Program-made: the position numbers and the translations under genes
Shown: positions 43,754 through 52,902 of the stretch, one piece after another
Layout of the letters: each line of letters starts with the position of its first letter
Position numbering within the stretch: the stretch's first letter is position 1
The notes under the pieces: generated by a model
The model's input: only the letters and a program-made list of their open reading frames with translations
Told to the model about the DNA's origin: nothing
Databases searched by the model: none
NCBI GenBank assembly: GCA_958295465.1
Contig: OY282353.1
Span: 1,054,001 to 1,118,000 of the forward strand
Reading direction: 5' to 3'
From: an uncultured Gammaproteobacteria bacterium
Lineage (GTDB): Bacteria; Pseudomonadota; Gammaproteobacteria; HK1
Length of the DNA stretch: 64,000 bases

Positions 43754-44599
43754 CTACTGACCGCGGCGTTCCGCGAAGAGCCGGTCGAAGTCCACCGCAT
43801 CGAGTTGATCCGCAGCCCAGGTGAACCGGCCCAGAAGCTTCATCTCCGCCGCGGCGCGCTCGGCGAGAGCGAACGTGGCGCGCATCAGCGACCCCCCGAT
43901 GCTCACCCTTCGTATCCCCAGCTCCCCCAGCTCCTCCACCGTGTAGTCCGCCGTGCCCTTGCCCACCACGAAGTTCATCGGGCCGTCGATCTCGCGCACG
44001 AGCGCGGCGACTTCGTTCCGGTCCCGCACGCCGGGGGTGTACAGGCAGTCGGCGCCGGCCTCGCGATAGAGGTTCGACCGGGCGACGGATTCCGCGAAGG
44101 CATCGGGCACGCGGTAGAGATAGCACTCCGCCCGCGCGGTGAGCACGAACGGCACGCCCGATGCATTCGCCGCTTCGCGGGCGGCGCGGATGCGTTCGGC
44201 CGCGAGGGCGCGGTCGTAGAGCGGGCGAGCGGGGTCCCAGGTGTAGTCCTCGATGCCTGCCCCGACCGCGCCGGCGTCGATGCAGCGGCGGATGCACTCC
44301 GCGACCGCCTCCGGGCTCTCGCCGTAGCCGTTCTCGGCATCGACGTTGACCGGAACGGAAACCGCCCCCGCGATGCGCGCGGTCTCGTCCAGCGCCTCGT
44401 CGATCGACAGCGCGCCGGCCGCGTCGGCCTTGCCGAGCGAGTAGGCGATGCCCGCGCTGGTCGTACCGATGGCTTCGAAGCCGGCCGTCTCGAGCAGCAG
44501 GGCGCTGCCCGCGTTCCATGCATTGGGCATGAGAAAGGTGCCGTCCTCGTGCAGGCGGCGAAAGCGCCGGCCGAGTTCGATCCGGGATTCGCGGCTCAA
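43754..44599 (-). CDS. Isocitrate lyase/phosphoenolpyruvate mutase family protein
   Basis: The 281-residue TIM-barrel protein has the superfamily landmarks TFLMPNAWNAGSALLLE, TTSAGIAYSLG, PVNVDAENGYG (metal-binding acidic residues) and GAGIEDYTWD. The C-x-C loop of true isocitrate lyases is absent (TARAECYLY instead of KxCG), so it is in the PEP mutase/oxaloacetate decarboxylase-like branch, with unknown substrate. TTG at 44599 is the likely start because GGAGGAGA lies five bases before it. Confidence 0.8.
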   Translation of the reverse strand: MSRESRIELGRRFRRLHEDGTFLMPNAWNAGSALLLETAGFEAIGTTSAGIAYSLGKADAAGALSIDEALDETARIAGAVSVPVNVDAENGYGESPEAVAECIRRCIDAGAVGAGIEDYTWDPARPLYDRALAAERIRAAREAANASGVPFVLTARAECYLYRVPDAFAESVARSNLYREAGADCLYTPGVRDRNEVAALVREIDGPMNFVVGKGTADYTVEELGELGIRRVSIGGSLMRATFALAERAAAEMKLLGRFTWAADQLDAVDFDRLFAERRGQ

Positions 44600-44992
44600 G
44601 GTATCTCCTCCGGGATTGTCATGCCGAGGCTGATGCGCGACGTACGGGAAGGTAGCACGGTGGGGGCGTGCCCGAGGTCGGGGCCGGGCGACATCGGCTG
44701 GGGTTCGGTTCCGGGCCACGAGCGCCGTCCGGTCCGGGGCGTTCGGCGGCGCGGTGCCCCATGCGCCGGGGGCCGGGGGCCGGGGGCCGGGGGCCGGGGC
44801 AACCGGACAATCGTCCGAATCGATGCAGGCGCGCGGCTGCCGGCAACGCCGGCGGACTCGAAGGCCCCGAGCCCAAGTTCAGGCGAGGTGTTGCGACGCG
44901 ATCACCGGATCGCACCCCAAGGAAGGATGGCGGAGCGGTCATCCCTCTGTCCGATGGAGGGACCGGTCCTGTCGCCGATTCCGATTGGCGCA
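44600..44992. other. Spacer with G-rich tandem repeat
   Basis: No gene is seen over 393 bp. From 44764 to 44803 a GGGGGCC unit repeats five times in tandem on the plus strand. Four or more G-runs with two-base loops make a G-quadruplex possible, just upstream of the leftward lyase gene and downstream of the acyl-CoA dehydrogenase. Confidence 0.5.
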
Positions 44993-46066
44993 TCAGGCCG
45001 CGGTGACCGTCGCCCACAGAGCGTCTCCGCCGCGCTTCGCGACGTGCCTGCCCAGCTCGATCGCCCACACCGTCTCGGGGCCGAACTCGTCACGCCACGC
45101 CCACAGCCGCCGGGTGCGGTGCTGGAGGCTGTACTCACGGGTGAAGCCCATCGCGCCGTGCACCTGATGGGCGATGGCGGCGCCTGCCCCCGCCGCCTGG
45201 CCGCCCCGGATCTTCGCGGTGGCGACGGCGAGGAACGTGCGGTCGTCTTCGATTCCGTGGCGGGCAATCGCGGAGACCGCGGCGTCGGCCGAAGTGGTTG
45301 CCGCCGCCACCTCCCCTGCGAGTACCGCGAGGTTGTGCTGTACGGCCTGAAATTTCGCGATCGGCCGTCCGAACTGGTGACGATCCGCGGCGTATCGGAG
45401 TGACTGCTCGAGACAGCGCTCCAGCGCCCCGGCCATCTGCCCGGCGCGCATGGCCGCCCCCATCCGCCGCAGCCGCCCGGCATGATTCACCGCTCCCGGC
45501 GCGGATCGCGAGATCGGGATCACCCCGTCGAAGACGGCGGTGTCGCTCGGCTCCCCGGCGAGCGAGGTTCCCGGTTGGATGGCGCATGCGGCGCGATCGA
45601 CGATCGCCACGCCCGCGGTCCGGGGGTCCCTGCTCCGGAAGACGACGACGAGATGTCCGCAGGCGCGCGCGAACGGCACGTGCGTCGCCGAGCCGCAGAG
45701 CGCATCGCCGTCGAGCCTGACGGAAGAGACGGCATCGACGGGCGCGACGGTGAGCGGACCTTCAGGGGTTTCGAGACCTGCTTCCGACGCGAGCCAGCCG
45801 GCCAGAAGCGTCTCTGCGAGCGGCGCCGGCACAGCGTATGCCCCGGTCAGGCGGGCGACCGCAAAGCCGTCCGCGAGACTCGTTCCAGGCCCGCCGAGCG
45901 CTTCGGGGATCCATGCCCGGGTGAGCGCGGATTCCTCCACCGCTTTCCACAACGCTACCGGCCAGGTGCCGTTCTCGGCCGCGCTCACCACCTCCGGCCC
46001 GCAGAGCTCTTCGAGCATGCGGGCGGTGGCGTCGATGACGAGCGGGTCGGCGTCGGTGATTCTCAT
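44993..46066 (-). CDS. Acyl-CoA dehydrogenase family protein, short form
   Basis: The 357-residue flavoprotein dehydrogenates an acyl-CoA at the alpha-beta position. The C-terminal domain is clear: YAADRHQFGRPIAKFQAVQHNLA, then QVHGAMGFTREYSLQHRTRR, typical of the FadE-like enzymes used in steroid or branched acyl degradation. The N-terminal and middle domains are shorter than usual (about 380 residues normal). A divergent copy of its first 100 bp lies exactly 1100 bp to the right. It starts MRITDADPLVID at 46066. Confidence 0.8.
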   Translation of the reverse strand: MRITDADPLVIDATARMLEELCGPEVVSAAENGTWPVALWKAVEESALTRAWIPEALGGPGTSLADGFAVARLTGAYAVPAPLAETLLAGWLASEAGLETPEGPLTVAPVDAVSSVRLDGDALCGSATHVPFARACGHLVVVFRSRDPRTAGVAIVDRAACAIQPGTSLAGEPSDTAVFDGVIPISRSAPGAVNHAGRLRRMGAAMRAGQMAGALERCLEQSLRYAADRHQFGRPIAKFQAVQHNLAVLAGEVAAATTSADAAVSAIARHGIEDDRTFLAVATAKIRGGQAAGAGAAIAHQVHGAMGFTREYSLQHRTRRLWAWRDEFGPETVWAIELGRHVAKRGGDALWATVTAA

Positions 46067-46197
46067 GATTGAATTGCCGGCAGCTCTTCGGTGACCCTGA
46101 GGCTGGCGCCGGATGGATGATGCCGGGATCATGTCACAGGAGACGCTGGCCTGGCCGCCGGCAATCCAGGCGTCAGGCAAAGCAAGGGAGACCGACC

Positions 46198-46677
46198 ATG
46201 ACCGAACGAGGCACCACCGTGATCAACCCCACGGACCTTTCCGTGCAAGAGGGAAGCAGCTATCCCGAGCCCTACAAGGCCGATTGCCGCGGCAAGCGCA
46301 AGGTCTCGCTCGGCGATGCCGGCGGACTCACACAATATGGCGTCAACCTGGTCACCCTGCCACCCGGTGGCTGGTCCTCGCAGCGCCACTGGCACAGTCA
46401 CGAGGACGAATTCGTCTGGGTCGTCTCCGGCGAACTGGTGCTGGTCAGCGAGGTGGGGGAGATGGCGCTCTCCGCCGGCATGGCCGCCGCCTTCCGTGCC
46501 GGCATCGCCGACGGCCACCATCTCGTCAACCGTAGCGACACGGACGCCACCTATCTGGAGGTCGGCAGCCGTCGCGAGGAGGATGACGTCTGCCACTACC
46601 CCGACATCGACCTTCATCTGGTGCCGGACGGGACGGGTAGGCAACGCTTCGTTCACAAGTCGGGCGAGCCTTACTGA
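46198..46677 (+). CDS. Cupin-domain protein
   Basis: The 159-residue protein holds a single cupin barrel. Motif 1 is seen as QRHWHSHEDEFVWVVSGEL (metal ligands His, His, Glu) and motif 2 as AGIADGHHLVNRS. Such small cupins act as sugar isomerases, dioxygenases or transcription-linked sensors; the C-terminal YPDIDLHLVPD is common in a group annotated only as cupin. It starts MTERGTTVIN, with AGGGAG a few bases before. It is divergent from the acyl-CoA dehydrogenase. Confidence 0.78.
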   Translation: MTERGTTVINPTDLSVQEGSSYPEPYKADCRGKRKVSLGDAGGLTQYGVNLVTLPPGGWSSQRHWHSHEDEFVWVVSGELVLVSEVGEMALSAGMAAAFRAGIADGHHLVNRSDTDATYLEVGSRREEDDVCHYPDIDLHLVPDGTGRQRFVHKSGEPY

Positions 46678-46760
46678 CGGAGCGGAAGGGTGAAATCGCG
46701 TGCTTCGGCGCGGGCAGCGAATACGCTCACGGTGGCCCGAGTCTTCGGGAGAGCCTTGCG

Positions 46761-47030
46761 ATGGGCGAAGACGGGGTCGAGAAATTCGTCTCCACGCCGG
46801 AACTGCGCAGCGACGACGTCATCGACCCGGACCCGCTGCCCCCGGGGCAGGTGTGGGAGATCGCTCCGGGCGGGCCGGAGACGGGGCCGAGCCTCTACCG
46901 CATCGAGGTCACGGTGGGCCGGGACGGCGGGGTCAGGATCCTGAACACCCCGATCCCGCCCGCATTCCGCGAGAGCACGCGCTACGCGGAGTAGAACCTG
47001 TACGCCAGGGCGAGGGAATTGGTGGGCGAC
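46761..47030 (+). pseudogene. BrxL/Lon-like protease relic
   Basis: The frame reads PLPPGQVWEIAPGGPETGP, LYRIEVTVG and RILNTPIPPAFRESTRYAE. A TAG follows at 46992-46994, after which the same frame continues NLYARARELVGDRE. This matches, from memory, the region before the protease domain of BrxL, the Lon-like protein of BREX phage defence (AEQNLYARA with Q now TAG). The ATPase core before it and the protease domain after it are missing. It is a dead remnant. Confidence 0.55.
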
Positions 47031-47069
47031 CGGGAGATGCACTGCTGGAGGCGTTGCTGGAGTAGCCGC

Positions 47070-47172
47070 TGCCCCCGGCCGCGCTCGCCGCGTCCGGCCC
47101 GCAAGGCGCTTCGAGCATGCGGGCGGTGGTGTCGATGACCAGCGGGTCGGCGTTGGTGAGTCTTGTGTTCAA
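47070..47172 (-). pseudogene. Duplicate 5' end of the acyl-CoA dehydrogenase gene
   Basis: The minus strand reads MNTRLTNADPLVIDTTARMLEAPCG, close to MRITDADPLVIDATARMLEELCG of the gene at 44993-46066 (quoted in part: ADPLVIDTTARMLE). Similarity covers about 125 bp including the promoter side, at an offset of 1100 bp. The coding frame soon ends in unrelated sequence. Confidence 0.7.
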
Positions 47173-47209
47173 ACTGCCTGCATCTCTTCGGTGACCCGCG
47201 TTTCGGGCC

Positions 47210-47884
47210 TCACCCGAGATGCGCGTTGAAGAAATCGAGGGTCCGGCGTCTCGCGAGCCTTGCCGCCGCTTCGTCGTAGCTCCCGCGGCGGTCGCAGTTG
47301 AAGCCGTGGCCCGCGTCGTAGACGTGGACGGCGGCCTCGGGGTGCGCGGCCCTGATCTGCTCGACGTCGGAGAGGGGGATCCCCGCGTCGTGCTCGCCGA
47401 AGTGCATGAGCATGGGGCAGCGCGCCTTCTCGTCCTTGCAGGGGATGATCTGCCCGCCGTAGTAGACGACGGCGGCGCGTACGTCGAGCCGGGTACCGGC
47501 GAGAAACGAGATGGTGCCGCCCCAGCAGTACCCGACCGTGCCGACCTCGAGCCCTTCGCCGGCCAGCACCGCGACCGCGGCGGCGACGTCCTTCACCGTA
47601 TCGTCCCAGGAAAACTCTTCGCGAAGCTTGCGGCCCGTCGCCATGTCACTCGCCTCGTATCCGAGCTCGCAGTTCCTCTGCGACGAGCGGTCGTAGAGCG
47701 CGGGCGCGATGCAGGTGAATCCATCCGCCGCGAAGCTGTCGCAAACCTCCCGGAGGTGGAGGTTGACGCCAAAGATCTCCTGCAGCACGACGAGGCCGCC
47801 GCGCGCCGCGCCGCCGCTCGCATCGGCCCGGTAGGCGCCGAGGGAATGCCCGTCGGCAGCGGTCAGGGTGAGTGTCCGGCCCAT
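47210..47884 (-). CDS. Dienelactone hydrolase family protein
   Basis: The 224-residue alpha/beta hydrolase has the dienelactone hydrolase triad: the nucleophile Cys in VGYCWGG, Asp in FGEHDAGIP and His in YDAGHGF. An early LVVLQEIFGVN oxyanion-loop motif is typical. These enzymes open dienelactones in aromatic degradation, although many family members act on other esters. It starts MGRTLTLTAADGH and stands alone. No aromatic ring-cleavage genes are nearby, so its real substrate is open. Confidence 0.85.
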   Translation of the reverse strand: MGRTLTLTAADGHSLGAYRADASGGAARGGLVVLQEIFGVNLHLREVCDSFAADGFTCIAPALYDRSSQRNCELGYEASDMATGRKLREEFSWDDTVKDVAAAVAVLAGEGLEVGTVGYCWGGTISFLAGTRLDVRAAVVYYGGQIIPCKDEKARCPMLMHFGEHDAGIPLSDVEQIRAAHPEAAVHVYDAGHGFNCDRRGSYDEAAARLARRRTLDFFNAHLG

Positions 47885-47900
47885 GGGCTGGTTCTCCCGA

Positions 47901-48716
47901 TCAAGCTGGTTTCGATGGTGTACCGCACGCTCGGGCGCGCCGGCTCACGCGCTCCGCGCGGTCCAGCAGTTCGACGCCGGTCTCACATTCGATGATCGAC
48001 TCGCCGACCTCGGCGAGACGTTCCGCATCCGCGATGCCGTCCAGCAGTCCGGAAAGCCGTTCGGCCGTCTCGGCATCGAACCTGCGTGCCGCAAGGCGGC
48101 TCAACAGTGCCCGTTCTTCGCTCCGGCCTCGTTCGACGCCCTGTTCGATGCCCTGTTGAAACCACTGCGCCACCCACTCCTTCGCCCGCGCCTCCAGCAA
48201 CGTTGCCATGTCTTCTCCTTCCAGCGCTTGCAGCGGCGGCAGCGCCTCGCCGCCGCGCGTCAACGGCAGGTGCCGCGCCCGCTCGTACAGCGCCTCCCTG
48301 AATCCCCGGGCCTCCGGCCCACCGAACCTCCCGAACACATCCGTCAACGTCCGTACCAGACCCGCCGCCGAGGCGCTGTTCTCCAGCTCGATGAGCGCCG
48401 ACACCCAATTCTCCGCCGGCAAATCCTGGGCGCCGAGCGCCCTCGCGTCAACCAGCACGTAGCGTTGCGAGGGTTGAAGCCGTGCCAGGAACCCGCCCGC
48501 CGGTGCGATCGTCCTCCCCACTTCCACCGCCGCACGGTAGCGCCGCCTCGGGCGCGGTGGAGCAGGCGCCGGGCCCGACGGTCGTAGGAGAACGGAGCGC
48601 ATCGTGCGCGCAGGGAGACCGCGTTGCACGATGGCCAGGAAATCTCGTCCGCCCGCCTTGGATCGGCGCACCGCTTTCGTGAAAATCTCCCGCGGTTCGG
48701 GATCCGTCACCGACAT
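47901..48716 (-). pseudogene. Rpn family nuclease/transposase, N-terminally truncated
   Basis: From about residue 75 the translation is like the C-terminal part of Rpn (YhgA-like) recombination-promoting nucleases: GGFLARLQPSQRYVLVDARAL, NWVSALIELENS, and later ATLLEARAKEWVAQWFQQG with GRSEERALLSRLAARRF. The N-terminal PD-(D/E)XK nuclease half is replaced by about 70 low-quality residues. The frame is open over 271 codons but the protein cannot be a working nuclease. It is divergent from the next acyl-CoA dehydrogenase. Confidence 0.6.
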
Positions 48717-48761
48717 CCCTTTCTTCTATCCACCATTCGCCGCCGAGGCGCCCAGCCAACC

Positions 48762-49922
48762 GTGACCCAAAGCATCCGTTTCGAGTTCTCGCCGCTCCCC
48801 GAATCCACCGAGCCGTTGCGCGCGCGGGTGCGCGAGTTCATCGCGTGCGAGCTGGAGTCCGGGACCTTCGTGGCGGGTCTCGGCCCGGGGATCAACCGCC
48901 ACTCGCCGGAGTTCAGCCGGCGCTGCGGCGAGGAAGGGTTCATCGGCATGACCTGGCCTGCGCGCTACGGCGGGGGCGAGCGGAGCTTTCTCGAACGCTA
49001 CGTGGTCACCGAGGAGCTGCTGGCGGCGGGTGCGCCGGTCTGGGCACACTGGGTCGCCGACCGACAGAGCGGCCCGATGCTCATGCGCTACGGCCGGGAG
49101 GAGGTGCGCGACGCGATCCTGCCGCGCATCGTGGCCGGCGAGTGCTACTTCTGCATCGGGATGAGCGAGCCGGACTCGGGCTCCGACCTCTACTCCGCCA
49201 AGTGCCGGGCCGAGCCGGTGAAGGGCGGGTGGAAGGTCAACGGCCGCAAGATCTGGACGAGCAACGCCCACCGGTCGCACTACATGATCGCGCTGCTGCG
49301 CACCTCCCCGCCGGCCGCCGGCAACCGCCGCCACGGCCTCACCCAGTTCCTGGTCGCGATGGATTCGCCGGGCATCGAGGTCCGCCCGATCCGCAACCTC
49401 ACCGGCGATTCGGATTTCAACGAGGTGGTGTTCGACGACGTCTTCGTGCCCGAGGCGCACCTGATCGGCGAGGTCGATGCCGCCTGGAAGCAGGCCGCGG
49501 GCGAACTCGCCTACGAGCGCAGCGGGCCGGAGCGGTTCCTGGAGACCATCTTCGTGCTCTACGAGCTGGCGCGCGCGACCGGCGAGACCCCGGACGACCG
49601 GATGGCGGAAGGGCTCGGGCGCCTCGTCGCCGAACTCTCGACCCTGCGCAACATGTCGGTCTCGGTCGCCGGAATGCTCGAAGCGGGGAAGCTGCCGGAC
49701 GTGGAAGCGGCGGTGGTGAAGGAGCAGGGCACGAACTGGGAGCAGGCGCTCCCGGCCCGCGCGCGCGACCTCGCCCCGCACGCATACGTCGACCCCGGCA
49801 ACCGGATCGATTTCGAGGAAGTGCTGCGCTACGCGACCCTCATCGCTCCGAAGCTCACCATCCAGGGCGGGACGCGCGAGATCCTGCGCGGCATCGTGGC
49901 GCGGGGGCTGGGGTTGCGTTGA
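48762..49922 (+). CDS. Acyl-CoA dehydrogenase family protein
   Basis: The 386-residue flavoenzyme has all three domains: the N-terminal helical part (GFIGMTWPARYGGGERSFLE), the middle beta domain with CIGMSEPDSGSDL and WKVNGRKIWTSNA, and the C-terminal helices ending LTIQGGTREILRGIVARGLG. It would oxidise an acyl-CoA and pass electrons to ETF. The start is most likely GTG at 48762 (TQSIRFEFSPL). The acyl-CoA synthetase gene follows after 106 bases, so the two may serve one pathway. Confidence 0.88.
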   Translation: MTQSIRFEFSPLPESTEPLRARVREFIACELESGTFVAGLGPGINRHSPEFSRRCGEEGFIGMTWPARYGGGERSFLERYVVTEELLAAGAPVWAHWVADRQSGPMLMRYGREEVRDAILPRIVAGECYFCIGMSEPDSGSDLYSAKCRAEPVKGGWKVNGRKIWTSNAHRSHYMIALLRTSPPAAGNRRHGLTQFLVAMDSPGIEVRPIRNLTGDSDFNEVVFDDVFVPEAHLIGEVDAAWKQAAGELAYERSGPERFLETIFVLYELARATGETPDDRMAEGLGRLVAELSTLRNMSVSVAGMLEAGKLPDVEAAVVKEQGTNWEQALPARARDLAPHAYVDPGNRIDFEEVLRYATLIAPKLTIQGGTREILRGIVARGLGLR

Positions 49923-50028
49923 GCGCCGGGGGGGCTCCCGCGCATTGCGGCCCGGATCGATGGCGCTCGCCCCGATATCGACCGTCTGCCGGAAGCGCCA
50001 CGCCGGCCGCCGCTGGGAGCGCCTGACC

Positions 50029-52443
50029 ATGCCCGACCTCGACGCCCTGTTCTGGCCCCGCTCCATCGCGCTCGTCGGTGCCTCATCGGATCGGACGATC
50101 ATCCGCGGGCGGATCGTCGAGGCGGTGACCCTGCACGGGTTCGACGGACCGATGTACGCGGTGAGCCGGAGCCACGAGGAGATCTGCGGCATCCCCTGCT
50201 ACCCAGGCGTCGAGGCGCTGCCCGGGCCGGTGGACCTCGCGATCGTCACCATCCCCGCCGAGCACGTCGCCGCGTCATTGCGGGCGTGCGGGAAGATCGG
50301 GGTGAAGGCGGCGATCGTCATCAGCTCCGGATTCGGCGAGGAGCGGGGGGAAGCCGGTGCGGCGCGCCAACGCGAGATCGCCGGCATCGCCCGGGAGTTC
50401 GACATGGCGATCCTCGGCCCCAACGCGGAGGGGTTCCTCAACGCCCGGATGCCGCTCGCGGCGACGTTCAGCCCGACCGTCGTGCACGTCGAGAACGGGC
50501 TCCGGCCCGAGGCGAGCCGCGCGCGGGGGGTCGCCGTCGTTTCGCAGAGCGGCGGGATCGGCTTCTCCTTCTTCCACCGCGGCCGGCCCAAGGCGCTGAA
50601 CTTCAGCTTCGTCGTGAGCATGGGGAACGAAGCAGGGCTCGACGCGATGGACGTCGCCGGCTACCTCGTCGAGGACGAGGAGACCGCGGTGGTCCTCGCC
50701 TTCCTCGAAGGCGTCCGCGCGCCGGAGAAGCTCGTGCGCGTCGCGGAACGGGCCGCCGGGCTGCGCAAGCCGCTCATCGTCGCCAAGGTCGGACGCTCGG
50801 AGGCGGCAGCCGCGGCGGCGGCGTCGCATACCGCGTCGCTGGCCGGCGCCGCGCGCGCTTACGACGCCGTGTTTCGCCGCTACGGCATCCTGCCCGGCGA
50901 AGATCAGGATCACATGGTGGACGTTGCGGCCGGGTTCGCCTTCTTCGCCGGGCGTCTGCCGAGCGGGACACGTGTCGGAATCCTGACCCCGTCCGGAGGC
51001 GCGGGCGCGTGGCTGGCCGATGTCTGCGAACATCATGGACTCACGGTGCCGCCGCTCGATGCCGAGACCCGCGCCACCATCGATCGCATGCTTCCGGCCT
51101 ACGGGACGTCCCGCAACCCGGTGGACGTGACCGCGCAGGTGATCTTCACGCTCGGGTATGCCCCCGCGCTGGAGCTGCTGGCGCGCGCTCCCGGCATCGA
51201 CGCGGTGCTGGTCGCGGGCTCGCTCTCCCACGCCCGCTACATCGAGCGCGACATGGAGAACCTGGTCCGGATCGGCGCGAGCGTGGACAAGCCGGTGATC
51301 TTCTGTGGCTATACCCGCGCCGACCCCCACGCGGTGGATCTGCTCGCGCGGGCGGGGTTCCCCTGCACGACGAGCATGGCGAACGCGGCGAAGGCGATCC
51401 ACGCGATGCACGAGTACCGCGAGTTTCTTGAACGGAGAGTGGGCGGGCGTCTGCGGCCTGCCCATGCCGGGGACGATGGGAAGGCGGCTGCACCGCCGGA
51501 GACCGGCGATGCGCGTACCTGGTCGTTTCGTGCCGGCAACGGCAGGGTGGAGAGTGCGCTGCCGGAGACCGGCGGGGTGCATCGACGACCGGTCCGCACC
51601 GACGAGAGCGGGGAGGAGGTGGCGCTGCCGGAGACCGGCGGCACACGCCATCGGCTGGCCCGCACCGGCGAGGACGGAGAAGAAGCGGCGCCTCCGGTGG
51701 CGGGCGATATGCACCCGCGCACGCCGTCCACCGGCGAATCACTCGCACGGTCGCTGCGCGAGGCCGGGCCGGTGATCTGCGAACACGACGCGAAGGCGCT
51801 GCTCTCGGCGTACGGTATCTGCGTACCGGCCGGCGGCCTCGCCGCGGATGCCGGCGAGGCGGTGCGTATCGCATCCGCGCTCGGCGGGCCGGTGGCGATG
51901 AAGGTGCAGTCGGAGGATCTGCCCCACAAGACCGAATCGGGCGGCGTCGCCTTGGGCGTGGAAGGGAAAGCCGCGGTACGCGAGGCGTTCGGGCGGATCA
52001 TGGAGAGCGCCCGCGCGTTCGCGCCGGACGTGACCATTGAAGGCGCGCGGGTGGAGCGCATGGCCGGCCCGGGGGTCGAGGTGATCGTCGGCGTGAGTCG
52101 TGATCCCGACTTCGGTCCGATGCTTGCGCTCGGACTCGGCGGGGTGTTCGTGGAACTGCTCGACGACGTCGTTCTGTCGCCGGTCCCCGTCGATGCCGCG
52201 GAAGCCCGCGAAATGCTGCGCGGCCTTCGCGGGCGGCGGCTTCTCGACGGCGTGCGCGGAGCGGCGCCGGCCGATGTCGATGCGCTCGTTGCGCTGCTCG
52301 TCGCGGTGTCGGAATTTGCGGTGTCGGCGGGCGGCGCGCTGGAAGCGCTCGACCTGAACCCGGTGATCGTGCATCCCCGCGGGCAGGGCGTGAGCGTGGC
52401 CGATGCCGGTATCGTCACCGCCGCGGTACGCCGGGAGGTCTGA
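50029..52443 (+). CDS. Acetate--CoA ligase family (ADP-forming acyl-CoA synthetase) with repeat linker
   Basis: The 804-residue protein fuses the alpha and beta parts of ADP-forming acyl-CoA synthetases. The CoA-binding domain starts LFWPRSIALVGASSD. The ligase domains follow, with SQSGGIGFSFF and the likely phospho-histidine in AASHTASLAG. The C-terminal ATP-grasp half has KALLSAYGICVPAGG, VAMKVQSEDLPHKTESGGV and a final LDLNPVIVHP. Between the halves (residues 485-570) lie about four 22-residue tandem repeats with PETGG. It makes acyl-CoA from acid, ATP and CoA, or the reverse. It starts MPDLDALFW. Confidence 0.88.
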   Translation: MPDLDALFWPRSIALVGASSDRTIIRGRIVEAVTLHGFDGPMYAVSRSHEEICGIPCYPGVEALPGPVDLAIVTIPAEHVAASLRACGKIGVKAAIVISSGFGEERGEAGAARQREIAGIAREFDMAILGPNAEGFLNARMPLAATFSPTVVHVENGLRPEASRARGVAVVSQSGGIGFSFFHRGRPKALNFSFVVSMGNEAGLDAMDVAGYLVEDEETAVVLAFLEGVRAPEKLVRVAERAAGLRKPLIVAKVGRSEAAAAAAASHTASLAGAARAYDAVFRRYGILPGEDQDHMVDVAAGFAFFAGRLPSGTRVGILTPSGGAGAWLADVCEHHGLTVPPLDAETRATIDRMLPAYGTSRNPVDVTAQVIFTLGYAPALELLARAPGIDAVLVAGSLSHARYIERDMENLVRIGASVDKPVIFCGYTRADPHAVDLLARAGFPCTTSMANAAKAIHAMHEYREFLERRVGGRLRPAHAGDDGKAAAPPETGDARTWSFRAGNGRVESALPETGGVHRRPVRTDESGEEVALPETGGTRHRLARTGEDGEEAAPPVAGDMHPRTPSTGESLARSLREAGPVICEHDAKALLSAYGICVPAGGLAADAGEAVRIASALGGPVAMKVQSEDLPHKTESGGVALGVEGKAAVREAFGRIMESARAFAPDVTIEGARVERMAGPGVEVIVGVSRDPDFGPMLALGLGGVFVELLDDVVLSPVPVDAAEAREMLRGLRGRRLLDGVRGAAPADVDALVALLVAVSEFAVSAGGALEALDLNPVIVHPRGQGVSVADAGIVTAAVRREV
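51495..51735 (+). repeat. 66-bp tandem repeats in the synthetase linker
   Basis: The motif GCCGGAGACCGGCG recurs at 51495, 51561 and 51627, with a fourth decayed unit near 51693, exactly 66 bp apart. Frame is kept, so the linker grows by 22 residues per unit. Confidence 0.85.
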
Positions 52444-52662
52444 GCCGAGGCGCCGGAACCGGGCGTCCGTCACGGAATCCTCCGGCTTCCCGGCCATCCC
52501 CGTCAAGCCCGAAATCGCCCCTCGACTCGTTGCGATCAGAGACTCAGGCGAGCGGATTGTAGTCCGCGAACGGCTTCCAGAGCTCGGGGGGCCAAGTCCC
52601 GTGCGGGACGACGGCCGTTTCGCCGGCTGGCCGTGATGCGTCAGTGCGGCCAGAAGCAAGGA

Positions 52663-52695
52663 CTGAATCGCCCCGGGAAACCCGGGGCGATTCAG
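52663..52695. terminator. Perfect 15-bp hairpin after the synthetase
   Basis: CTGAATCGCCCCGGG, then AAA, then the exact complement. There is no T-run on either side. It is a strong RNA hairpin about 220 bases after the synthetase stop. Confidence 0.55.
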
Positions 52696-52781
52696 GTAAA
52701 AGAACAACAGTAAGCGGACGGCTACGGTAGCATACGGATAGTCGCAGTTTGACATTCTCCCGCCTCCCGCCGCATCCTCGA

Positions 52782-52804
52782 ACCCCGCACAGGTGCGGGG
52801 TTTT
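52782..52804 (+). terminator. Intrinsic terminator
   Basis: ACCCCGCAC, loop AG, GTGCGGGGT, followed by TTT. This is a textbook rho-independent terminator reading rightward. It closes transcription from the synthetase side before the low-GC region. Confidence 0.75.
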
Positions 52805-52902
52805 CGGGTGCCTGCAGCCACGGGACGGGGCGGGCTACAACCAACCAGCATCCACCCACGAGACATTCGCATTCGTCTGACAAGGGTATAAGGCCAGAGG
52901 CG

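Larger units (their letters stand above)
52444..52902. other. Spacer with two hairpins, no gene
   Basis: No gene is seen between the synthetase and the integrase remnant. The interval contains a 15-bp palindrome at 52663-52695 and a classic terminator at 52782-52804. A stretch near 52490-52520 resembles 63308-63345 (CCCCGTCAAGCCCGAAA against TCCCGCCAAGCCCGAAA). Confidence 0.5.
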
